A stretch of 14,994 nt of DNA from Clostridiales bacterium (GCA_018369015.1 JAGZDD010000087.1:1-14994), one strand, 5' to 3'. Counted from the first letter of the stretch, positions 1 to 6,662 are shown. Program-made: numbers and translations. Notes: a model not told the origin generated them from the sequence alone.

Positions 1-3000
1 ACGGTTCCCCCGCCCAGGTAATTACAAGTTCTTCTTTGGCACGGGTTATTCCAACAAAGAAAAGCCGCCGTTCTTCCAATAAATCCGAAGGATATTTCTC
101 ATTCTCATAAGGAAGAACGCCTTTTTGGACGCCACAAATCATTGTCACCGGAAATTCCAGGCCCTTAGAACCATGCAGCGTCATTAGCCTCACCGCATCC
201 GATGTATACGTCTTTGTTCCGCACCGAATAAGATCACTTTCAATCCCAAGATGAATCACATTCATAAAATCCTTCATGTTTTTATAGCATACCGCCATTT
301 TGCTAAGCTTCTCCATGCTCCCATCTTCCCCAAGGCCCATATACTCCAGCCAGGCTGCCATAAATTTACCTGGCTTTGCCTGATCAAATAAAGAGGAAAA
401 TTGTTCCCGCATTTTTTCAGATATTTCCGCAGACAAAAGATTATCCTCATAATCATATAAAAGCTGCATGGCGGTCTGCCGTGCAAGAGTATTTTCTTCA
501 TTTAAAAGCCAGTCAAAAAATGCCAGACTGCCCCGGACATTTTTTTCATCAAGAAAATCGTCTCTTCCGGCAACAATATAAGGAATCCCTTCCCTCCTCA
601 GGGCTTCTTCAAGAAGCCGGGCCTGGCGGTGCGTACGGTACAAAACAGCAACATCCCCAAAGCCCCTGACCTTTAAAGACCCGCGTTCATCGTCTTTTTC
701 CTGGGCGTCAAGCATATCAATACCGCCAATATACCGGTTAATTTCATGGGCAACAAAAATTGCCTGAGCCATCTCACTTTTCGCTTGAACGACCCGGACC
801 GGCAAACCATCCTTAGCGTTTGAGTGAAGAAAACGTTCAGGCCCCGGATTATTGGAAATCACAGAAAGCGCGGCATTTATAATCTGCGGAACAGAACGGT
901 AATTTTCCACAAGCCTTATAACTTTAGCTTCCGGAAACTCCAAAATCAGCCGATCAAAGCAGCCGGAATCTGCCCCTCGGAAACCATAGATGGCCTGGTC
1001 ACTGTCGCCAATCACAAACAATTCCCTGCCCTGGCGGTTCCAAACCTTGATCAGCTCATACTGAACCGGGCTAATATCCTGAAATTCATCCACGAGAAGA
1101 TAATTAAATTCTGGCCGCTCTCCCTCTTTTTCGCAAGCCTTAATTGCTTCAAGAAGAAGATCGTCAAAATCCAGGGCATTGGCCTGGCGCAGGCGCTCAT
1201 TATATGTATCAAATGCCTTCTTAAATTCAGCCTTGCCGGAAGTATTTTCCAAACGCGCCGGCTTTTCTTCTTTAGCCGTACTCTGGCTTTTCATATAAGA
1301 AACCTTCTGTAAAAACTGCCCGGCGCTCATATTCAGCCCGTATTCCGAAACAACAGCTTCAGCAATATCCATTGTCAGAGCTGAATCCGCCAAAGTAAAC
1401 GTCATTCCAAAACCAGACAAAAGCTCCAGACACAGAGAATGGAAGGTTCCAATATGCATTTTCCCAAGGCTTTGACGGGTACGCCGGTTTTTAGAAAGAC
1501 GCTCCTTCATTTCCGCAGCCGCCTTGTTTGTAAAAGTAACAGCCGTGATTTGTGAAGGCTTTACCCGCCGTACATCAAGTAAATGAGATATACGGGAAAT
1601 CAGTGTCTTTGTTTTCCCGGTTCCTGGCCCGGCAATGACCGCCACACATCGGTCAAGTGCTGTCACCGCCTCCTCCTGCCGGGAATTTAGCGCAGGATTG
1701 GAATTTAGTATAGACCCAGAATTTAACGCCGGCTTTGAATTTAACGCAGGCTCGGAACTTAAAGCCGGCATAGCGGCTTTTGGGAACGACATATGGCCTA
1801 TTTCGACAGGTATCTGCCCTGTTTTGTCAGTTTCACATACCTTTGTGTCCGCCGCAGTACTGTCAGTAAGAGACGGCTTGGCACTGTCAAACAAACCGCT
1901 AAAACTGTCAAAAAGGCTAATTTGCCCATCTGTATTTTCAAGCTCTTCCCTGGAAAAAAGCCGAATCGTTCCATATTCCCCGTCAAAGCCGGGCATACGC
2001 TCCACCTGGCCTTTTCTCAGCCTTAAAATTCCCCGGGAAATAAGGCTGCCCGATACCCGGCGAATATCCTCCTCCGGAACATTTCTTAAAATTTCAAATT
2101 CAGGCCCCAGCTTTCCAAGCATTTCTTCATATTGCCGCACGACCTTTACACTTGTAGCGGCATGGCCGGTAGAGGCGCCGATAACCTCCGGCAGAGGCAC
2201 AAGGCTCTCAAAGGGCTTCGCCCCTTCCTTCTCAAAGCCCTCCGCGCGGTCTGCAAGCTGCTCTACCCGGTGAGATACGCCAATGGTCAGCTTTCTGCCG
2301 CATACCGGGCATTTGCCGCCATATTTTTCTGCATCGGCAGGACTTAAACAAATATTGCATTTACGATGCCCGTCAAAATGATATTTTCCTTCTTCCGGGA
2401 AAAATTCAATCGTTCCGTAAAGCCCATTCCCCGTCTGTATTGCCCGGTAAAGCCCATCATAGGACAGATCGATATCCAGTAAGTTTGCTTCCCGGCCCAG
2501 CTTCGCCGGGGAATGGGCGTCTGAGTTGGAAATAAGCTGATATTTATCAAGAGCTGAAATTCTCCAGTTCATTGGCGGATCGGAAGACAGACCGGTTTCC
2601 ATTGCATGAATATAAGGCGTCAGGTCTTCAAAACATTCCTCTACTGTATCAAACCCGGAAAATGCCCCGAACAGTGAAAAATGCGGCGTCCATATATGCG
2701 CCGGCACATATATAGAGTTTGGACACAGCTCGAGGGTAATTTCCAAAAGATCCCGGCAGTCAAGCCCTAAAATTGGCCTTCCGTCCGAATGAATATTCCC
2801 AATAGCCTCAAGCTTTGCACTGACCGTTTCCGCAGCCTCAAGGCCCGGTAATATAATAACGCTGTGTACCTTTCTTACTTTATCGTTTTTCTTATAAATG
2901 GAGCTGATTTCTCCGGTAACAACAAATCTTGGTTCAAAAGATTCTGTCGTGCAGCCGTCATGGATTCTATATTCTTCCTTGAGGGTATAAAATCCGTCCT

Positions 3001-3175
3001 GCGTGAGACTCAGCTTTTCTTCAAGAGCAGCTCTCCAGGCCGGATGGGTAAAATCCCCGGTTCCGACAATATGGATACCTTTTCTTCTGGCCCATAAATC
3101 CAGATACTCCGGTGTACAATCCCGGCTTGTTGCCCTGGAATAGCTGGAATGAATATGTAAATCCGCGATATACAT
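1..3175 (-). CDS. Endonuclease Q-like PHP nuclease fused to UvrD/PcrA helicase (3' end beyond window)
   Basis: The frame is open from an ATG at 3175 with an AGGAGG site just upstream to the window edge, giving at least 1058 residues. Residues 1-410 look like endonuclease Q, which nicks DNA 5' of deaminated bases. PHP metal-ligand candidates are HIH at 7-9, D41, E89, H104, H160, and D219/H221 in SNSDAH. A zinc site follows at C273/C276 and C289/C292. The linker (about 411-495) holds QISLF at 418-422, resembling the bacterial clamp-binding consensus, and a six-residue tandem repeat. The helicase starts near 496 with a Q motif, Walker A GPGTGKT at 516-522, DEFQD at 696-700, LHGSKGLEF at 1000-1008 and the motif VI arginine at 1045, so only the C-terminus is missing. 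Both halves keep their key residues. Inference: one protein that incises at deaminated bases and unwinds from the nick. Known UvrD-only and EndoQ-only proteins support each half; the joint activity is not shown. Confidence 0.93.
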   Translation of the reverse strand, partial: MYIADLHIHSSYSRATSRDCTPEYLDLWARRKGIHIVGTGDFTHPAWRAALEEKLSLTQDGFYTLKEEYRIHDGCTTESFEPRFVVTGEISSIYKKNDKVRKVHSVIILPGLEAAETVSAKLEAIGNIHSDGRPILGLDCRDLLEITLELCPNSIYVPAHIWTPHFSLFGAFSGFDTVEECFEDLTPYIHAMETGLSSDPPMNWRISALDKYQLISNSDAHSPAKLGREANLLDIDLSYDGLYRAIQTGNGLYGTIEFFPEEGKYHFDGHRKCNICLSPADAEKYGGKCPVCGRKLTIGVSHRVEQLADRAEGFEKEGAKPFESLVPLPEVIGASTGHAATSVKVVRQYEEMLGKLGPEFEILRNVPEEDIRRVSGSLISRGILRLRKGQVERMPGFDGEYGTIRLFSREELENTDGQISLFDSFSGLFDSAKPSLTDSTAADTKVCETDKTGQIPVEIGHMSFPKAAMPALSSEPALNSKPALNSGSILNSNPALNSRQEEAVTALDRCVAVIAGPGTGKTKTLISRISHLLDVRRVKPSQITAVTFTNKAAAEMKERLSKNRRTRQSLGKMHIGTFHSLCLELLSGFGMTFTLADSALTMDIAEAVVSEYGLNMSAGQFLQKVSYMKSQSTAKEEKPARLENTSGKAEFKKAFDTYNERLRQANALDFDDLLLEAIKACEKEGERPEFNYLLVDEFQDISPVQYELIKVWNRQGRELFVIGDSDQAIYGFRGADSGCFDRLILEFPEAKVIRLVENYRSVPQIINAALSVISNNPGPERFLHSNAKDGLPVRVVQAKSEMAQAIFVAHEINRYIGGIDMLDAQEKDDERGSLKVRGFGDVAVLYRTHRQARLLEEALRREGIPYIVAGRDDFLDEKNVRGSLAFFDWLLNEENTLARQTAMQLLYDYEDNLLSAEISEKMREQFSSLFDQAKPGKFMAAWLEYMGLGEDGSMEKLSKMAVCYKNMKDFMNVIHLGIESDLIRCGTKTYTSDAVRLMTLHGSKGLEFPVTMICGVQKGVLPYENEKYPSDLLEERRLFFVGITRAKEELVITWAGEP
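1683..1772 (-). repeat. Five tandem 18-bp repeats inside the EndoQ-UvrD linker
   Basis: Five head-to-tail 18-base units start with GAATTTA or GAACTTA on the plus strand at 1683, 1701, 1719, 1737 and 1755. On the coding (minus) strand each unit encodes six residues of the type P-A-L-N-S-x, at roughly residues 468-498. The last unit runs directly into LNSRQEEAV, the helicase Q motif, so the array looks like duplication of the DNA encoding the helicase N-terminal edge. The frame is kept because the period is a multiple of three. Confidence 0.9.
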
Positions 3176-3189
3176 CAGCGTTCCTCCTT

Positions 3190-3330
3190 CAAAGTATAAT
3201 GCCTGCGGATATTATACTATGGCCGCAGGCGGCCACACCTGCCCCCAGCGGATGCGCAGCGGCTTTTATGCGGCTCGCGCGTAAAACCGCTTTATGCGCA
3301 GTATAATATCCGCTCTGCGGATATTATACC
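3190..3330. repeat. Nested inverted repeats in the divergent intergenic region
   Basis: This stretch lies between the divergent EndoQ-UvrD and inositol phosphatase genes and holds several stems. GCCTGCGG near 3201 pairs with CCGCAGGC near 3223. AGCGG/CCGCT and TTTTA/TAAAA form a longer nested hairpin between about 3247 and 3315. A perfect 13-bp hairpin has arms at 3301-3313 and 3317-3329 with loop TCT. The sequence TGCGGATATTATAC occurs twice (about 3204 and 3316). There is no convincing reading frame. It could be a dispersed palindromic repeat, and the TATAAT-like sequences in it could serve as -10 boxes for the minus-strand gene. Confidence 0.75.
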
Positions 3331-3359
3331 TTATTTTCCCAAAATTTGCACGTTGGAGT

Positions 3360-3388
3360 TTGCAAAGACGGTGAAAAGAGATTACAAT
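3360..3388 (+). promoter_or_regulatory. Predicted promoter of the inositol monophosphatase family gene
   Basis: TTGCAA at 3360-3365 and TACAAT at 3383-3388 are separated by 17 bases, a good match to a vegetative sigma factor promoter. The predicted start is near 3395, inside the 5' arm of the perfect inverted repeat at 3386-3424. Confidence 0.55.
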
Positions 3389-3424
3389 GTTACTGTTTAC
3401 AAGGTCGCTGTAAACAGTAACATT
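3386..3424. repeat. Perfect 16-bp inverted repeat overlapping a -10 box
   Basis: AATGTTACTGTTTACA (3386-3401) is followed by a 7-base spacer (3402-3408) and its exact reverse complement (3409-3424). The left arm begins inside the predicted -10 box. A degenerate relative occurs at 9231-9262. It could be an operator, a leader hairpin, or a member of a dispersed hairpin repeat. There is no T-run after the 3' arm, so a plain terminator is less likely. Confidence 0.85.
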
Positions 3425-3431
3425 ACAATAA

Positions 3432-3515
3432 ACATTCATGCCGCGCTGGGCGCGGCTCCACCACGAATGAAAGTTCAGGATTGCTCCGTGCCTATGGCAC
3501 TCCCGTAATCCTGCG
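3432..3515 (+). repeat. Two-hairpin intergenic repeat, copy 1
   Basis: The first hairpin has outer arms TTCAT/ATGAA (3435-3439, 3467-3471) around CCGCGC-TGG-GCGCGG. The second has outer arms CAGGATT/AATCCTG (3476-3482, 3507-3513) around GTGCC-TAT-GGCAC. The element sits just before the Shine-Dalgarno of the inositol phosphatase gene, so it would be in its 5' leader. Copies or relatives are at 4343, 10307, 12775 (minus) and 14885. Confidence 0.85.
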
Positions 3516-3532
3516 TTAAGGAGGCTGAAGAA

Positions 3533-4333
3533 ATGCCCTTTCCAGACATTCAGGAAATGATACGCCTTGTCTGGCAGACAAGGCCGCTCATCATGGATAC
3601 AGAAAATGCCAGACACATTACAATCAAAGGCCAGGCGGATTTTGTAACCCGTGTAGATACTCATGTGCAGGCATATTTAAAGGAGGAGCTTTTTAAGCTC
3701 AATAAGAATATTCAATTTATGGGGGAAGAAAATCATTTAGACCCGATAGATCCAGGCCGCCCGTCTTGGATTCTTGATCCTATTGACGGCACTACAAATC
3801 TGATTTACGATTATCACCACAGCGCTGTTTCCCTCGGCTACTATGATGGTAAGACAATCACCGCCGGCGTTATTTATAATCCATTCACCGAAGAAACCTT
3901 TTACGGAGCCTCCGGACAGGGCGCGTTTTTAAACGGGCACCCCATTCATGTCACAGATCATAAAACGCTTTCTAAATCCCTTATATCCATAGGAACATCT
4001 CCCTATGACAAGGAATTAGCCGCGGAAAACTTTACTCTGTTTTTAAAGATTTTTAAAAATACCCTGGATATCCGCCGCAGCGGCTCCGCTGCATTGGATC
4101 TGGCCTATGTTGCCTGCGGCCGGCTGGACGGATATATTGAAAGGAATTTAAAGCCCTGGGATTTTGCCGCAGGGGCAATTATTTTACAGGAAGCCGGCGG
4201 TTCCATTTCCGGGTACGACGGCTCCCCTTTAACATTCTACAAAAATCAGGATATTACCGCCGACAATGGAGTCATCCATAAAGAGCTTTTGTCCATGACA
4301 GTGCCTTTTTCAGACAGCGCCCAGCAAGCATGA
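3533..4333 (+). CDS. Inositol monophosphatase family protein
   Basis: A 266-residue protein of normal length for the family, which removes phosphate from inositol monophosphate or related sugar/nucleotide phosphates using Mg2+. The metal-binding motifs are intact: GEE at 64-66, DPIDGTT at 82-88 and KPWDFAAG at 207-214. The DPIDGTTN form is more like SuhB-type inositol monophosphatases than CysQ-type PAP phosphatases, but substrate cannot be read from sequence. There is no signal peptide, so it should be cytoplasmic. The ATG is chosen because AAGGAGG ends eight bases upstream. It is convergent with cysK and appears monocistronic, with a long leader carrying two palindromic elements. Confidence 0.93.
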   Translation: MPFPDIQEMIRLVWQTRPLIMDTENARHITIKGQADFVTRVDTHVQAYLKEELFKLNKNIQFMGEENHLDPIDPGRPSWILDPIDGTTNLIYDYHHSAVSLGYYDGKTITAGVIYNPFTEETFYGASGQGAFLNGHPIHVTDHKTLSKSLISIGTSPYDKELAAENFTLFLKIFKNTLDIRRSGSAALDLAYVACGRLDGYIERNLKPWDFAAGAIILQEAGGSISGYDGSPLTFYKNQDITADNGVIHKELLSMTVPFSDSAQQA

Positions 4334-4342
4334 TCTTTCTTT

Positions 4343-4412
4343 CATAGTAAACAGACATGCCGTGCTGCGCGCGGCACCACCACGGATGAAAGCCAGGGCG
4401 GAGCGCATCCGC
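4343..4412 (+). repeat. Two-hairpin intergenic repeat, copy 2 (second half altered)
   Basis: It starts with CATAGTAAAC, as in the copy at 14885. GCCGTGC (4359-4365) pairs with GCGCGGC (4369-4375) with one G-U wobble, and GGATGAAAGCCAG follows. The second hairpin is shorter here: GCGGA/TCCGC at 4398-4402 and 4408-4412. It fills the gap between the convergent inositol phosphatase and cysK genes and abuts the cysK stop codon. It could help end transcription from both sides, although there is no T-run. Confidence 0.75.
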
Positions 4413-5342
4413 TTACTGTGCAAACATCGGCGTAGACAAATAGCGGTCACCATTATCGGGAAGAATCACAACAATATTTTTACCTGCATTTTCTGTTTTT
4501 TTAGCTAAAACCGATGCAGCAAAAACTGCGGCTCCGGCAGATATTCCTACAAGCAGGCCCTCCCGGCGGGCAATCTCCCGGCCAGTTTCAAAGGCATCAT
4601 CGTTTGACACCTTAATTATTTCATCGTAAATATGCGTGTCAAGCGCCTCCGGCACAAACCCGGCGCCAATTCCCTGTATTTTATGGGCGCCGGCACGGCC
4701 TTCGGATAATACCGGAGAATCCTCTGGCTCAACGCCAACAACGCGGATTTTAGGATTCTGTTCCTTTAAATAAGCCCCGGCGCCGCTTAATGTTCCCCCT
4801 GTGCCAATTCCAGCCACAAAAATATCAACATTGCCGTCCAAGTCTCTCCAAATTTCCGGCCCCGTAGTTCTCCTGTGTACTGCCGGATTAGCAGGATTTG
4901 AAAACTGGCCGGGAATAAAGCTCCCAGGCGTGCCCGCCGCCAGCTCATTGGCTTTCTCAATAGCCCCCTTCATTCCCTTAGCGCCCTCTGTAAGAACAAG
5001 GCTGGCGCCGTAGGCTTTCATCATATTCCTTCGTTCAACGCTCATTGTATCTGGCATAACAATAACCATCTTATAGCCCCTGGCCGCAGCGACACTGGCC
5101 AGTCCAATGCCTGTATTTCCGCTGGTTGGCTCAATAATCACAGATCCAGGCCCTATTAAGCCTTTGTTCTCAGCATCCATAAGCATTGCCAGCGCAGCAC
5201 GGTCCTTAACGCTCCCCGCAGGGTTTAGGCCCTCCACCTTTGCGATAATTTTAGCCTGAAGGCCATGCGCTTTTTCATAATGTCCAAACTCAACCATCGG
5301 AGTATTTCCAATCATTTCGGTAACTGATTTATAATATGCCAT
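4413..5342 (-). CDS. cysK: Cysteine synthase (O-acetylserine sulfhydrylase)
   Basis: A PLP enzyme of 309 residues that makes cysteine from O-acetylserine and sulfide. Fold-type II landmarks are all present: the PLP lysine K46 in NPAGSVKDR, substrate loop TSGNTG at 73-78, QFSNPANPAVH at 146-156, phosphate-binding GTGGT at 180-184, and GISAGAA at 266-272. The ATG at 5342 is preferred over a GTG three codons upstream because AGGTGA overlaps that GTG and sits at the right distance from the ATG. It has its own promoter with a palindrome over the -35 box, and an Rrf2-family regulator is the next gene upstream on the same strand, suggesting regulation by cysteine or iron-sulfur status. Confidence 0.96.
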   Translation of the reverse strand: MAYYKSVTEMIGNTPMVEFGHYEKAHGLQAKIIAKVEGLNPAGSVKDRAALAMLMDAENKGLIGPGSVIIEPTSGNTGIGLASVAAARGYKMVIVMPDTMSVERRNMMKAYGASLVLTEGAKGMKGAIEKANELAAGTPGSFIPGQFSNPANPAVHRRTTGPEIWRDLDGNVDIFVAGIGTGGTLSGAGAYLKEQNPKIRVVGVEPEDSPVLSEGRAGAHKIQGIGAGFVPEALDTHIYDEIIKVSNDDAFETGREIARREGLLVGISAGAAVFAASVLAKKTENAGKNIVVILPDNGDRYLSTPMFAQ

Positions 5343-5382
5343 AAGAATCACCTCATCACTTTCTGCATTATTTGCTGGCTTT

Positions 5383-5416
5383 ATATTAACACCATTATCC
5401 TATTAAGTCAATAGGA
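5383..5416 (-). promoter_or_regulatory. cysK promoter with inverted-repeat operator
   Basis: On the minus strand TTGACT (5406-5411) and TAATAT (5383-5388) are separated by exactly 17 bases. TCCTATT (5398-5404) and AATAGGA (5410-5416) form a perfect 7-bp inverted repeat with a 5-base centre that covers the -35 box. Placement over the -35 and the adjacent Rrf2 gene suggest a repressor operator. Assignment to that regulator is inference. Confidence 0.75.
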
Positions 5417-5475
5417 CTTTATTTTTATGTTTCCCTCCCACAGGAATCTATGTAGCTATTTAGCCATGCGGCTGA

Positions 5476-5601
5476 GGAGGACAAACTTTGGCGCAAGCTG
5501 GCTTGCAGAGAGTTTTTGTTCTCCTTTAGTCTAGGGCGCTTAACCCGAATCGAGGATTTAGCCTTGTTGTCGGCGGTTAGCAGCGTTAGCTGCGCAAATC
5601 C
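5476..5601. repeat. Two nested-hairpin structured intergenic element
   Basis: This lies between the Rrf2 gene stop and the cysK promoter. GGAGGACAAA (5476-5485) pairs with TTTGTTCTCC (5515-5524) with one wobble and encloses GCAAG-CTGG-CTTGC (5493-5506). A second unit has GGATTT (5554-5559) pairing with AAATCC (5596-5601) and enclosing GCAGC-GTTA-GCTGC (5580-5593). No credible coding frame covers it. The two-unit nested architecture is like the other intergenic repeats, but the sequence is different. It is probably another dispersed repeat. Confidence 0.7.
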
Positions 5602-5621
5602 GAAATAGCATGTCTGAATAG

Positions 5622-6038
5622 TTACGAACTTATTTTTCCTTTACTCAAATCGTCTAATGTGATATTCCTCAAATAACCGGAAATCAAATGGTCAAGCTCC
5701 TGCCACATTGGCAGCGTCAGGCAGTCCTTGGCCCGTCCGCATGTATTTTTATCACATTCAAGGCAGCTCACAGGAGCTAAAGCCCCCTCTGTCACCCTAA
5801 GAATTTCCCATATTGTATAGTCCTTTGGCGGTCGGGCCAGCTGGTAGCCACCATTTTTTCCCATACGGCTGGTGACAAGCCCTGCCCGGTTTAAAATAGC
5901 AATTACTGCCTCAAGATATTTTAAAGAAATCTCCTGCCTGTTAGCAATATCTCGAAGCGATACACATGTATCCTTGCCATTGGCAGCCAAATCAAGCATG
6001 ACTCTTAATGCATACCGGCCCTTTGTAGAAACCATCAT
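5622..6038 (-). CDS. Rrf2-family transcriptional regulator with cysteine cluster
   Basis: A 138-residue winged-helix regulator. The N-terminus VSTKGRYALRVMLDLA and the helix-turn-helix around 26-55 are typical of IscR, CymR and relatives. The wing has GKNGGYQLARP at 60-70. Cysteines at 92, 95, 100 and 106 fall in the region where IscR binds its [2Fe-2S] cluster (IscR uses three cysteines plus a histidine), so metal-cluster or redox sensing is plausible. GGGAGGTG stands seven bases before the chosen ATG; a second ATG immediately follows. As the gene directly upstream of cysK it could be a CymR-like regulator of cysteine metabolism or an IscR-like sensor. CymR itself lacks the cluster cysteines, so the pattern favours an iron-sulfur or redox type. 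The exact ligand is not known. Confidence 0.92.
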   Translation of the reverse strand: MMVSTKGRYALRVMLDLAANGKDTCVSLRDIANRQEISLKYLEAVIAILNRAGLVTSRMGKNGGYQLARPPKDYTIWEILRVTEGALAPVSCLECDKNTCGRAKDCLTLPMWQELDHLISGYLRNITLDDLSKGKISS

Positions 6039-6058
6039 AGAATTTCACCTCCCATACT

Positions 6059-6087
6059 ATACTACCACAGGAGTTTAGCCCTGTCAC
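6059..6087 (-). promoter_or_regulatory. Possible promoter of the Rrf2 gene with inverted repeat
   Basis: On the minus strand GTGACA (6082-6087) and TAGTAT (6059-6064) are 17 bases apart. ACAGG (6067-6071) and CCTGT (6080-6084) form a 5-bp inverted repeat in the spacer and -35, compatible with autoregulation. The match to consensus is moderate, and transcription would start almost at the ribosome binding site. The inverted repeat is not the same sequence as the cysK one. Confidence 0.35.
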
Positions 6088-6132
6088 CGTATATTCAGCC
6101 TCACATATATTGATATAAAAATAATTTTAGAA

Positions 6133-6621
6133 ATGAGAACTATTATGGCCCAGTTAAAATTATATTCTATTACCGGAACCATCCGCCAGATCCGCCCGTC
6201 CGAAAATAGCTGCTGCGAGCAACGGATTTCTCTGGTGAGTACCTCCGGTGCGGCAACAATTATTGTCAAGCCATCGACGCTCGTGGCTGGAAGCATACGC
6301 CTTGTGCCAGGCATGACTGTCACCGTCTTTTACGATGCCGATGCTCCAACTCCCCTCATTTTCCCGCCAAGATACGACGCCGTTATCATTGCCAGAAAAA
6401 ATGCCCGCGAAGAAATTTACGCCGGCTATTTCGACAGCCAGCTTATCTCAGAAAATAACGATCTTCAATTAAATATAAACCGCACAACCAATATTGTAAC
6501 AGCCAATGGACAGCGTTTTACATGCAGCCCGGGCAACCATCTCCTAATTGTCTTTTATCAAACAACAACCCGGAGCATACCACCCCAAACAACGCCTCGC
6601 AAAATCATTGTCGTATGCTAA
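6133..6621 (+). CDS. Conserved-looking hypothetical protein with internal duplication
   Basis: A 162-residue protein of unknown function, beta-rich, with no signal peptide and no membrane segment. Two halves look alike. Residues 41-87 contain PG (59-60), VFY (65-67) and PP (78-79), and end in AVIIA. Residues 111-161 contain PG (133-134), VFY (140-142) and PP (150-151), and end in KIIVV. The second half is preceded by NGQRF. This suggests a tandem small beta-barrel-like fold, which is inference. Both candidate starts, 6133 and 6145, have weak ribosome binding sites; the later one (MAQLKLYS) has a GAG about eight bases upstream. It is divergent from the Rrf2 gene. I remember similar uncharacterised proteins from Clostridia but cannot verify this. 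Confidence 0.75.
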   Translation: MRTIMAQLKLYSITGTIRQIRPSENSCCEQRISLVSTSGAATIIVKPSTLVAGSIRLVPGMTVTVFYDADAPTPLIFPPRYDAVIIARKNAREEIYAGYFDSQLISENNDLQLNINRTTNIVTANGQRFTCSPGNHLLIVFYQTTTRSIPPQTTPRKIIVVC

Positions 6622-6662
6622 CATGATTCACGTTACGCCTCATTCTGTGTTGGCTGCGGCGT

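Noticed and set aside
824..1312. 162-codon plus-strand frame
   Set aside because: It is antisense to the helicase domain, including DEFQD, with no ribosome binding site or recognisable domain.
1635..2273. 212-codon plus-strand frame inside the helicase gene
   Set aside because: It is antisense to a gene with intact motifs, and its Ser/Ala-rich sequence comes from the opposite-strand 18-bp repeats and linker.
3386..3424. Intrinsic terminator
   Set aside because: There is no T-run after either arm, and the element begins inside a predicted promoter.
3266..3664. 132-codon minus-strand frame
   Set aside because: It covers palindromic repeats and the antisense of the inositol phosphatase start, with no ribosome binding site.
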